In this document: positions 33,501 to 44,964 of the stretch, in pieces | Position numbering within the stretch: the stretch's first letter is position 1 | Layout: each line of letters opens with the position of its first letter | Source: Rhipicephalus microplus | Lineage: Eukaryota > Arthropoda > Arachnida > Ixodida > Ixodidae | Direction: 5' to 3' | Length of the DNA: 64,000 nt | Assembly: GCF_043290135.1 (NCBI RefSeq) | Contig: NC_134700.1 | Span: 158,054,053 to 158,118,052 of the forward strand | The notes under the pieces: model-generated | Databases searched by the model: none | What the model was told of the DNA's origin: nothing | Seen by the model: only the letters and a program-made list of their open reading frames with translations | Position numbers and translations under genes: made by a program

Positions 33501-36500
33501 GCATTTTAGTTATACGGCTTTTAATGTAGGTATCTGTACTTTTTAAAAAGTGGACCATATGGCCCCTGACATTCAGTCATGCTGTATTTGCATGCAATAG
33601 TATGTGCTGAAATACACTCCAAGATTAAAGCTGAAATATTTACAGCCCTAACATTATATATATCAGATTATTCATGTACTCAGATATTACACAGTGTAAA
33701 AGTGAGTCTGCTGGCAGTGCAGGAATCACTACGAGTTCATGAAAGCTCTGCTAGTGCCAATGTGTGTTGTGTGGGCTTGCTGCTATGGCAATCTGTAGGA
33801 GCTGGTTTTCCCTCAGTGTTTATTTCTTTACTTCAATGAAAGCTGTCTATATACAAGGGAGCTGTATACAGGGGAGCCCTTGTACAAGGGAGCTGAGGCC
33901 TGTACAAGGGCACCGAGACCTTTGTCAGGCATTCCAGCCTTTAGCCTCTGGTTGCTCCTTTGTATGGAAGGAAAATAAACTTCACTTTATATATTATAAA
34001 GGCTGTTAAAAACACAGTGTTTTGTATATCTATCTGTTTTCTTTGTCTAAAACATTTCATCACACAATTACTATAGTTGAATGAAGGTGAAGGTCTTGCA
34101 ATTAGTTTTATTTTTTTTTCAACTTACTATTTCTGGAGATGTGAAGTCAATGTCTAAAGCAGGCAGTGTGCTAGGCCTTGGTGATGTTTTCAGTGAGTCC
34201 AGGTCCGAAGTCAAAGAACTAGGTGGGTTGGCTGTTTGGCTGACACTTTTTTGCATTAACTGTCTACCTTTCCATGGTGTCAGTTTTTGTGTTACATGAC
34301 CAATCCAGCCCTATTTGTAGCATATAAAATGAAATAATATTAAAAAAACATATGAGCTATAACAGCACAACATGAAAAAAATTGCATCACAAGTCTTCCT
34401 TGCAAGTGCCTTTAAATTATCAAACTAAGCAGCCTTTCTTGAAGAGGTACTGACACCAATCTTCGAAGTTAACTTTTCACTGCCATAGAAATCTCCTGTG
34501 TGCAGAGACAATTCAAGATGAAGTCAACTTTCACATGGGGAACTCATTGACATCAACACTAGTGTGACGTCAGGCTACAGCGTCAATTCTGGTGACTTAA
34601 GACACCAGGTATCACAACACATAAATTGGCCACTTATGTGCCATAAAAGAGCCACAGAGCAGACAGTCATGGAAATGTCATGATATCTTGTGTGAGCATG
34701 TGACGAGAAGCTCACATTGTCTTCCGACTTCAGGATATATTACAACCAAAACTAGCTTTTAAAAGCATGTTGTAAACATGTTTTCAAGTTGCACTCACAA
34801 TTACCAGTACATTTTCTAGGCTTTTAAGGGCTCGACCTTTTATTTAATCCCAAAACATAAAAAATACAACTGAAAATTCTCATATCAGTACAGTTTTACA
34901 TATGGTCCAGAACACTCTTTCTACATAAAATGTTTTTTGTGATTAATTAGGGTAAAATGTTTTCTAATGTACACAATGGGCTAGCAACAACTGTTGCTGC
35001 TTCTAAAAGGAATATGCTATTCAAGAACTTTTTTTTATTTGTAAATAAGATATTCAGTTTTTAATTGCACTGTTAAGTTCACGTTTTTTTACTTTCATGA
35101 CAATAAAAATCAAGGCTGAATTTAAACAGGAAGTAGGTTAAAACCAGGTTAAAGGAGCATAAGCTGGCAGCAATTAGATGGAAACTGCACTCTCGTAGCT
35201 ATCATCACATGGCTCTTTTCCATTGAAGTTCGCATGAGACGTTGACCACCATCACATTCTAAATATAACCATGATTTACAAGGTACAATGCAGAAAGAAA
35301 TAATAACAAAGATGCATATTTTCCGCACATCACATTGTTTCAATTTTAAATTGCACTTTTGTTAAGATGGTATTTTTGACACCTTCTTTAGTTTGCCCAT
35401 TCTTTTTTTTTTTTACTTCCGATGACCCTATCTGGACAAAAAATTTTCCCAAGCTTTCTTTACCATGTGGGGAGTGTTGTTATCTTCCTTAAGCTTTGAT
35501 ATCACCTATGCACTTATTATTAATTTCATTTACCAGACTACCGGGGTCAGAATATTTTAAGACTTTCCATGTTTCAATTTTCTGTGCTCCTCAAAAAATT
35601 CTCTATGCACTCTCTAGTAATTTATCAGCACTCTACAGTTGATGGCAAAAAATATCACTCTACAGTTGATGGCAAAATATATGATGCACTCATTACGTTT
35701 AAGTATGGAAGTTAGTTATAAAAAAAAGTGGGAGCAAAAAGGTATACATTTTTTTTTGGACGTTAAACCCCACAAATCTAATCTAAGGTATACATTTTAC
35801 ATAGTCACTATACAAAACAAAAAGAATATGCAACTCACTGTAAAACTGCTTATATCTTTAATATTAGCATGTGTAGCACAAATTTCATTACTCTAGAGTG
35901 AATATTACAAAAAAAAAAAGAGTCTGAGTAGCAAGCTCAGCTTTCATTAGTCATTTAACAATGTAAGTTGTAAACATCTATGCATATAGTAACTGATCAT
36001 AACGTAACAGTTTCCTCTGACGCCACAAACGCAGAAGATGGTGCAGCTTTTGGTCTAGCAGTTGTACTACCACAAAACTAAAAGTGATCACTAAGAAAAA
36101 AATCTAAAATAGTTTCTCACCTTAAATGCCTTGAAGTGCTGAGAGGTACTTTGTCCTCTGAAAGTTATTTACTAGTTAAATTATTGACCATGAGCTTAAT
36201 ATCATGCATAACATGTTTAGTAGCTGAAGTTTCTTAAAGATGAGAAAAAAATGGCAACTGTTTCCACAGGGTACCTCTCGTTCCCTGGTGTTGATGTGCA
36301 GGCAACTATCTGGTCAGCCAGCATCCGAATAATTCTGGCATCTCCATTCTCTGGAACCAGAATGACAGTGAAAACTTCCACATCCGTAATACCATCGCAC
36401 ATTATATTGTGCCACATGCAAAAGTAAACAGTGCTTGTTACCTTGGTCAGTGGAGTAAACCTCCACTGACCAAGGTAACAAGCAATGTCAAGAGCAGTAG

Positions 36501-39500
36501 CGCCATTGAAAGCTTCTACACCGACATCAGCACCTGAGCTAATGAGATAGCGCACAATGTTGATATTCCTGTCGAAAAGAAAGTGAAATATGCATTTGCA
36601 GGAACCAAGAAAAGTTGCAGCAGAAAAACAGACATGAAATAGAGAATACGACATCATACCCTTGATATACAGCATGCATTAGTGCTGTCCAACCAGCTGT
36701 GTGGTCTTGTATATCCAGGTCCACATTGTTTTTTACCAAAAATGTGACAGCATCCATGCAGCCCAGTATGACAGCATGTATTAAGGGAGTCGTGCCCTTC
36801 TTCAGGTCGCACCAGTTAGCACTTGATGGATGATCCTTCAAGAGTCTCTTCAGTTCCTTCAAGTTGCCTTGAAAAAATAACATACCAAAGTTCTAATTAG
36901 GTGAAAAATTATGAAGTAGCAATTAACCGACTGCAAAAACCATGAATGAAGTGGTTACAGAGAGTGTTATGCATCTGCAACATACATGTGCAAACCTGTT
37001 TGAAGTAAAGAATCAGCGAAGCCATTAGAAAATTTTATATAATACTAATGAATACAGCTACATTTAATTTGATCCAATGAAACAAGTAGGAACATTATGT
37101 AATAACTGTGAATATGCCATGCACAGGTGACAACCCTAACATCATGCAATTTTTGTGCACACAGGGTTTCTCTAAAGAACAATTGTTATAGCGCGAGCTC
37201 AGAACGACGACAAAGGGATAAGAAGACGTTCTGAGCTCACGCTATAGCAATCGTCATGCCCTACCAACTAGCCCAAACCTCCACGCTCCTAAGTTATGTT
37301 TCTCGAAAGCTTTGCCAAAACAAAACACCAAATCAGGTGAAAACTACACAGTGTGAGATACACTGACCACAACAAGAATGCATGAGGCATGTTGAAAAAA
37401 AAAATCGACAGTTTCAAGAGAATGGTGAAGCAATTAATGTGACAGCAGCAAACTAGAATACCAGACAAAGTAAGACTAGCAACATTGGGAGCAATGCTGT
37501 GCTCGCAAAGTGCAGGATCCTGTCAACAATCCTCCGGCATTGAATTGCACCATGTCTCATGTGCTTTTTCTTCAGTGCAACTAGCAGTTTATTGAATCTC
37601 TTTGGCAAGCGTTACAATGACATGCAATGTGCACCTTCAAAGCACTACTGTATGCTGCTCACTCAAATGGTGCAATGTCGGCGTGCCCCAAAAATGGGAT
37701 AGCCCAAATGTAAGAAGTTTATTAAAAAGAAACCATTGCATGATATCTGCTATTCTACTGATCGCTCAGTGTGCTCCCGAGACAGACATGTGAGAAGCAT
37801 GGGCTGAAATTATCTGTACATGTTTTATTACATGATCACCTAAATTACTTGGTATGTTGCAGTAATAACTTGTAATGGTATGTTACTGGCAGCATTACAA
37901 CCATTACAAATCAGAAACAGATGCGCACACTGTTACTGTGAGCAAAAGAAATGCTTACCTTAGAAGCATAGCATGACATAAAGTAATGTATAATTAGCAC
38001 TAAATGACTCATGCATAGCACTTGCACATACACACACATGCACTCGGCAAAAACAAATCATTGCATAATAGAATATAATATGAACACCATAATGGTCATA
38101 TGTTTTCTTTTCATTAGACTATTTTTATGCACTATGTATGTGTGAGCTCTTTCTTGTTTAAAGGTTGCATAATTTATGGAGTTGTAGCCTATCTATGTGA
38201 GTATCATAAAATTCTGAGCAAGCGCACCCCCTACGGTGAAAAATATTTTGACGAGTTTGGAACGTCACAGAGTAAAATTCAAGATAGCGGCCGTGGAGCC
38301 TCTAAGAAGAATGCACACCCATGTTCCTAACAAAATGGTACACAGAATACAGATGCACATACTGTTTTTACTGAACCAGAAGAAATTCTTGTGTGAAATT
38401 TCACGAGTTATAACAAGGGGGAAAGACGTTCTTCAAATGTTTGGAAAATTTGTGACCGCTCAAAATAGAACTACATGGCACCACAACGTAAACGTACTAA
38501 TAAATCATGCATATATCTAAAGACCCTCAGCACCACTGCTGAAGGATTCTGCAGTGAAGAACAGGTCAAAAAAAAAAATAGCAGAGTGGAGAGAAGTGGG
38601 CAGGTGCTTGCTCAGTCACTGGCACATATTTAGATTCTCCCAAAAAGAGATGCTTGCTCGGGATTTCACAGTATATCCGACAATATTTTCAAGAATAACA
38701 GCTTTTCTCAAACAATATTTTGACATTACTTCTTTTTAATGTGGTGTTCTGAATGTATACTATGTGCACACAACTTTCATGACAGCAAAATGAGTAACTT
38801 ACCCTCTGAAATAGCACTGAAGACATCACCAATGGTTGGATTGTACTCTGCAAAAAGACAAAGTTAATCAAACAGCTTATGCACTCATGAGTTTTATCAG
38901 AAACATGTGGAATAACTCAAATGCACTAAACTTTGATATAACTAGTTTAGCGCTGAATGTCTTCTACAATTAGACTATGTATGTGAATCCAATTAACTAA
39001 AACAATAAGTGTGACAATGACCAATTGATTTTCTGACTCATCCTGAATCAACTCTTCTGTAGCAAATTCAAGCCACAGGTGCATACATATTCTCTTTATT
39101 AATTGTACAACATAACGTATGTGTATCTTTTTATGCCATAAACTTGCAAAAAAGTATTAAACACTCGGTGAGCTTGTACTCCATAACTAGGCTGAAAAAC
39201 ACAAGAGATGGAGGCAAGAACAAACATCTTTGACACAAAGTAACAACTGAAGTTTATCACAAACATCCACCTATATCCATTACTCAATCACAGGGATAAG
39301 GAAAGAATCTGATCACATCTGATGGCAACACTTACATTCCTATACTTGCCTCCCTGATTTTGTCATAATGCAAGGTTCACAAGCACAATGCAAACTTAGT
39401 CATGTTGTTGTTTGTGTTTAGCATTCAGTTTTACCATAGACAGTTCACCTCAGAGAACCAGTGCAGCCATGAACAAGTGCAGAAATTACATCAAAATCAT

Positions 39501-42500
39501 AGCAAATTGTGTTTGATAACAGCACTTGTACACTTGCACATGACATATTTTGGTTAATAAATTGCAATTTTATAAATGGTGAGAGTGATGATATGCAATA
39601 CCGCGAGAGTCTATTCTGTTTCACAATCCTCCCCAACTACGAAAATGTTCTTGTTCGAAAAACAATGCATAAAAATATATTTCCTGAAACTTGTCCAAAT
39701 GTAGACCTCTGCACAAAACAAAATTTTATTGCAGACAAGATAAAAAGACAAAAACTTCTAAAAACCTTCGAAATAGCATATCAGAGCTCACGTAGAAAAT
39801 ATGTCGCTTGCATCATCTTTAATATGTAAGCTGACATGGGTCTTTCCAGATCGATGGAAAGAAAAGCAAGCATCCCCTCTAAGCAACCTCGTCGACTGTC
39901 AGACATCATAATGAAGAGAAAGCCAGAGATGCAAAGCTTCTGCACAATTGTTACTGCCCCAAGTATTCTGGCAGCACTTGAAAGGATGACCAATTGCGCA
40001 GAACAAGCACACCACCTCATTACAGCAGAGACACCTTCTACCAAACGTGGAAGAGACTACCTGAAAAAACTGGGGGACCCTTAATGTTTGCCTTTCGGAG
40101 CTGAATGTATCGATATCCTGTCCCTTGTGCATACCTCAAACACTTAGTGCATGAAATTTTTGAACTTTCTATGCACCCACTACATGGCCTTATGGGAGCA
40201 GGCACAATAACCTGTGTGCCTTTTATAGTGAATGACCGGCTTTAAACCAGGAAGTCAATATGATAATCACATGTTCTGATGCCCGATGGCAATTTACGCT
40301 TGTACCATACGTTATTACTGCAGTATGTCGTGTTGTGAAGCATGTATACAGGATGCATGTGTGTGTAAAGCATGAGAGCTACTTTCACTGCATTTCAAAA
40401 CAGAGGAAGTTATCTTCACTGTATCCACAAGCATATGCGTGGCTATGTGGTAGAACATCAGCTTGCCATGCAAATGACCTAGATTAAATCCTCACTTGAA
40501 ACAAAATTTTTTATTTGCATCTTTCTCGATTTTTGAGTCATGCACAAGATGACTATTTTTTGCTCCTAACCAACAACACCGATGCCAGAATTTTCGCGGG
40601 ATAAGCTCTTCAATGCTATCGCGTTAAAAGCTTTTCAGGCAATGTAACGCTCGTTGGTTACACCACTGTGTCTAAATGTTGGCCTACACCTTTCTGCCAG
40701 TGTAAAAACATTTCCTTTTTTCAGTATTTGCACAAGAAATCATGTGACGTGTTTTTTAGCATCATGGGTGGTTTTTGTAAAGTTTCACCTTGGTTTGATG
40801 CAAGCTCTGTCATGCTTCGAAGGTATTCAGCTGTTTCCATGTTCGAACAAGCTGTGGCAATATCCAAGGCTGTATTGCCATAAATATTCTGCTGATTTGG
40901 GTCAGCACCATGGTCCATGAGCATTTGTGCTACTCGAAGGTGACCACCACTTGCAGCCAGCATGAGAGGGCTAGTGCCTGCGGCATGTGTGCAGCAGCTT
41001 AAAAAATGGGCATTTATGCACTTCCATGTGTTTTATCAACTGTATGCAATTTAACACACATGTTGCTTTTCTCATTGCATAAAGAAAGCCAATGTGTTAA
41101 CACCAGGCTTGAGCAAATAGTGAATTTTAGGTTCGAAACGAATAGCAATTTTGGTTGAATAATTTCCAATCAAATACAAATAGCATAAATCACACATTAT
41201 AAAGACAAGTGGGTGTGTTTGTTTGAGCTAACTAACCTACACAATACTTTTTTCAAAATTGAAACAAGGCCTGTGCGAATGCCATTTTTTTGGTACAAAG
41301 TGGGGCTTCACTTTGTAGCAGTGCAAAATTTCCCTGGATAGGTGTTTTCATGACTTACCATCTCTTGACTGCTGTGAAACCCACCTTTATAAGAAATTAC
41401 ATGCAGTTTATTATAGACTTATTCGTTCATTTCAAATACTTCAAAATTTTCAATAATTTAAAGTCAAACCAAAGTGAATTTGATATCTGTGATATTCATT
41501 TGATAAATCAAAACATTCAAATATTTGCACAAGCCTAGTTAACATCAGATAACGTTTAGGTAAACATTTTTTCAGCTCACAAGCTCTAGTGTTTTGACAT
41601 GCAATAGAATAAAATGGCAATTAGCCTAGAATGAAAATTTTTGCAAGAAATTTAATGCTAGTATTACTAGTAACACAGCATGTGCCCATACTTAACAAAA
41701 ACAACTCATGGTGTGTAAGGTGGTAATGTTTGGTTGATACATTTGAGGCCTTATACCTGAGTAGTACATTCATTCGCTTAAAGCGTGCACGCATTGGAAA
41801 GTTGGGAAGTGAATTGGATTACCTGTAGTAATCACTAAACGTACCCAATAATTTCGCACTATGGTTAGCCATGGCAGAAGCCACAGTTTATAAATAAATG
41901 TTTGGATTTACTGTTTGTAAAAGAAAATTTTAAACTTCTTCCCTCATCAGGTTTGAACAGGAAGTACAGACTTATTTTATGGCGCACTAGAAACCATGTA
42001 CCAAATGAGTTATAATAACGATGCAAACAGGCTCAACTGCATTAGAGATCTACCTAATGCGAGACTTTCACAGTTTGGCAGAGAATGGTTCTTATGACTG
42101 TTCCGCACTGAATGGTGAGTGCTTTTGCAGTATTGTTGCAAAATAATGTGGAGTGCAGTGCATGATGTTGTGAGTTACGATACTCAGTAGTCTAAGTCAG
42201 CATCAAACAGGTTCACTGAAAAGTGACACATACTTAGTAGACCTGTGTGCAGGGTAGGCACATATCCAAGCTAGTATCAAAGAGATTTAATTGAAGAGCG
42301 GCACATACCTACAGGAAGAAATCATATGGTAAATTGAGTTGGCGTTGAGTTTAAGTAGACAGTAGTACGTAATCCGTGGTCGTAACTATGAGCCAGGTGG
42401 AACACAGGTAGAACCCAGTTCTTAGGAAGCACTACCTCAGGGATCAGCCCATGAAAATGGCCAAGTAGTTACTGTATAAAACTGGGTTCAAGTGATCAAG

Positions 42501-44960
42501 AAAGCTGTGCGAGAATAAAAATTATGTAAATATCATGAACTGTGGGAATCAGTGTATGCAAAGCTTTCAAGAGCTATAAGAGTCAATCGACACATTACAA
42601 CAACAGACATTACGGCAGGTCTCTACAACAAATGCTTTCTTCAGCCATCACCATGATAAACCTTGCAGGTCAAGTGGAAGGTTCATTCAGCATTAACACA
42701 TATTGAATTGAAGGATGCAATTTGCATGACATTGTACAAATGTACCACAATGTCTCGTTACAATATAGAAAAATTCAATGATGAGTGTATCCCACAACTA
42801 ATATATTTAATAAAAAAGCGCTACACCTGCACAGAAGTGCTTCACAGTCGCAGGGAGAGCCTTTTCTAAACACCCTTTGGGTAACTGCTACAAGCACATT
42901 TACTGGGTACCCGGTACACAATGAATAGTAATAATTTTTGTGTAGCAGGCTGGCATTCACTATGCTATCCTTCTTCATTCTTCGGAAAAGCGCGGTATTC
43001 GCTACAAACTTGCAAGGAATTTTGTTCAAATTTTTTATGCAGTGGCTGACGACAAAGAATGCCTGACGTGGGTATGGGCCACAGTTAATAGGTGATCAAT
43101 AAGATTCTTTCGTAATGGGTTGGAGTATTGAATAACCCACTCGTTATGAAATTCATATTGTGTGATGCCTGGTTGTTTTTTTCCTGTTTTAAAACGCCTT
43201 ATTAATCATACTAATGCAATTCCTTTCCCAACAGCAAGCCTTCTGAAGGCAAGTTTGCGACAGAGTTTTAAGCACTGGCGTGGTTCTGCAGTAGAAAACT
43301 GGGCTGGCATGCACGGGATCCGTGTTCGAATCTTGCTGTGTCCTTCGTGTTTTCATTTACCAAGCTTTTTTTTTTTCGTGCTATAGCGGTTACGGACACT
43401 AGCGGTGGCAGACCACACCCGACCCATGTTGTGATCTCATAACAGCTTTCACTGTAAAATAAAGTCTACGCTACCACCACCCCCCAACCCTTTTTTACTG
43501 AGTGTTTTGAAATGTGTGGTGCAAGAGTCTCATAGCAAAGCCTTTTCATTGAGGCCATCATCACAATGGCAGTGCCAGTGGGAAGGCTGGACAAAATATG
43601 CATATTACTGCACATTAGCTAGCACGTACTGGTGTGTTAATTTGCACAGGTCTCAACATACTATGCAATGTGACACACACAGCAATCTTGAATAGCTAGT
43701 TGGCATTACCATGATAGAAGCATGGATACCTTGCACATGATGCCAGACATGCATCGTCCTGCTGAACTGGTGCTCAAACATGTTGGCTATATGACCATGC
43801 ATTCAATGCCACAAAACCCCACTCACATTTGTGCGAGTACTTACAGCAGAACCACTGCACCTGACCTCAACAGATGCAACTCTGCAACACTGACAGTCCT
43901 CCAGTATAGTGGCTAAGATGATGCCAGTGCAAACTATCTATACATGCTGGTGTGGCCTGGTAATTAGAGCATCAAGCCACTGTGCTAAAAGTGCAACGCC
44001 TTTCGCAGCAATGGGATTCACTAGATTTATAAAGTGTGAGCTATTTGTCAAGTCCCAGCAGAGCAGTCAAAGAGATCTTGGAGAAAACTTTGATTTCGTA
44101 GTGAGGTAATTTACCAGTTGCTAGAAGCACCTGGTTTACAGAAGCTCCCCTTTGAAGTAGGACACCAATGACTGACACATGTCCATTGATGGCAGCAGCA
44201 GCTAAAGGAGTGAGCCCCAAGCCAGAGTGGGCACCACCACCTTCAACATCTGCTCCTGCTTCTAGGAGGAGGCACACTGTTGAATGGTGACCTCCCGCTG
44301 CAGCCAATGTTAGTGCACCAACATCTGCTCAGAGAAAAGTAAGCACACACACACTGATGAAGAGCCAATTTTCCTGATTGCCAGCACTGCCACAACCATC
44401 TATGCCAAATATCAGCAAATGGTTCCACTGAATTTGAAAATTTTATTACTAAAGCCGCCTTCAAATGAGAAAAGGTTGCAGGTACAAACTAGAATCAGCT
44501 TGCACAAGAAAAAGTAAATTGGAGATTATTGGGAGAGCCCTTTGACCTGTAGTGGACATAAAAATGGGCCGATGATGACGTGCTTCTGTGGAAAGCAAAT
44601 TAATATGCGCATTGTATAACATTTAAAGAACCTGAAATATTCATGGTAAAGTTGAGATTTTATAAGAGCACACGGTGCATGCTTAGGTGGAGAGCAAGCA
44701 AAGCATTTAGTATTACACGTAAGAACACTAACCCAGAAGGCTGGTTGCATTTATGGCCGCACCGTAATTCAATAACAGCGTCACTACTGACACCTGACCA
44801 TGCTGTGCAGCATGCATAAGCGGTGTCCAACCGCATTTGTTGGCCAGGTTGATATCGGCGCCTTGCTCCAAAAGGTGTTCGGCCAACGTTTTGTACCCGT
44901 TTGTAGCTGCTATTTGCAACCCCGTAGTGCCTTCGGAATCCTGAGCGTCAACTGGAATAC
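30579..44960 (-). CDS. ANKS6: Ankyrin repeat and SAM domain-containing protein 6 homolog (5' exon not found)
   Basis: In vertebrates ANKS6 is a ciliary inversin-compartment protein that works with NEK8, INVS and NPHP3. Exons, in coding order: 44960-44733, 44324-44115, 40977-40789, 38847-38803, 36867-36660, 36568-36471, 36350-36275, 34310-34128, 32873-32751, 32682-32607, 30824-30760 and 30704-30579. The first seven encode ankyrin repeats (TPLMHAAQHGQVSVVTLLL, LTLAAAGGHHSTVCLLLEAG, TPLIHAVILG, GWTALMHAVYQGN). Exon 34310-34128 carries a Trp/basic segment and a Ser/Pro linker. The last two exons form the SAM domain (EILQQLGLDKYVQNFEQNEV; MEEIGIETEASREALLEAI), which ends the protein as in ANKS6. 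Phases agree at every listed junction except between 36275 and 34310, where at least one exon is missing. The N-terminal exon lies upstream of an acceptor at 44961 and was not identified. Confidence 0.87.
31495..31566 (+). repeat. tRNA-like SINE head or decayed tRNA
   Basis: A-box TGGCCTAGTGG at 31501-31511 and B-box GGTTCGATTTT at 31545-31555, 34 bp apart, as in tRNA-derived Pol III promoters. The acceptor stem does not pair, and a T-rich tract follows. More likely a SINE head than a working tRNA. In the last large intron region of ANKS6, antisense to it. Confidence 0.5.
32266..32445 (+). repeat. Degenerate minisatellite with GGACGGATGCA-type units
   Basis: Repeated GGACGGATGCA, GGACAGATG and GGATGGACGCA words, mostly in 4-bp steps, for about 180 bp in an ANKS6 intron. 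Open frames on both strands through it are repeat artefacts. Confidence 0.85.
33845..33925 (+). repeat. Short imperfect repeats of GTACAAGGGAGCTG
   Basis: Three or four copies of a TGTACAAGGGAGC/CACC-type word in direct order and one partly inverted (CCCTTGTACAAGGG) within 80 bp of an ANKS6 intron. Confidence 0.7.
35751..35785 (+). mobile_element. 3' tail fragment of a Ruka-like SINE
   Basis: Contains TTGGACGTTAAACCCCACA followed by AATCTAATC, matching the 3' tail of the SINE copies at 15921-16107 and 58073-58316. The rest of the element is absent. Confidence 0.75.
36432..36484. repeat. Perfect 24-bp inverted repeat (5-nt loop) across an ANKS6 5' splice site
   Basis: The arms 36432-36455 and 36461-36484 are perfectly complementary with loop TAAAC at 36456-36460. 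On the minus strand the 5' arm holds the last 14 coding bases of exon 36568-36471 plus the donor GTCAGT starting at 36470. Confidence 0.95.
37182..37251. repeat. Imperfect inverted repeat with 25-bp arms and 20-nt loop
   Basis: Arms 37182-37206 and 37227-37251 pair at 23 of 25 positions and include GAGCTCAGAACG and its complement. It lies in an ANKS6 intron. It may be a foldback repeat or a hairpin RNA source. Confidence 0.85.
39829..40084 (+). other. Orphan open frame with coding-like composition
   Basis: After an acceptor-like TCTTTCCAG (39841-39849) a frame runs to TAA 40082-40084. It includes the motifs RRLSDIIMKRKPEMQ, SILAALERMTNCAEQAHHL and KRGRDYLKKLGD. The residue mix looks like real protein, more so than other short frames in this region. 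It lies antisense inside an ANKS6 intron. I do not recognise it; it may be one exon of a nested plus-strand gene, a retrocopy fragment or chance. Confidence 0.3.
40436..40505 (+). repeat. Decayed tRNA-like sequence
   Basis: GTGGCTATGTGGTAGAACA resembles a tRNA-Gly-type D-arm/A-box and CCTAGATTAAATCC a weak B-box about 40 bp later. No intact cloverleaf. Probably a SINE head in an ANKS6 intron. Confidence 0.35.
41000..43270. other. ANKS6 intron, no other feature recognised
   Basis: AT-rich intronic sequence. No convincing open frame, splice-bounded ankyrin segment or RNA gene was seen. Confidence 0.45.
43275..43345 (+). repeat. tRNA-Gly-like SINE head
   Basis: GTGGTTCTGCAGTAGAA matches the D-arm of tRNA-Gly and GTGTTCGAATC (43322-43332) the T-arm/B-box; GGCATGCACGG occupies the anticodon/variable region. 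A T-rich run and CTATAGCGGTTACGGACAC follow. It looks like a tRNA-derived SINE rather than a functional tRNA. Confidence 0.5.
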
Positions 44961-44964
44961 CTGT

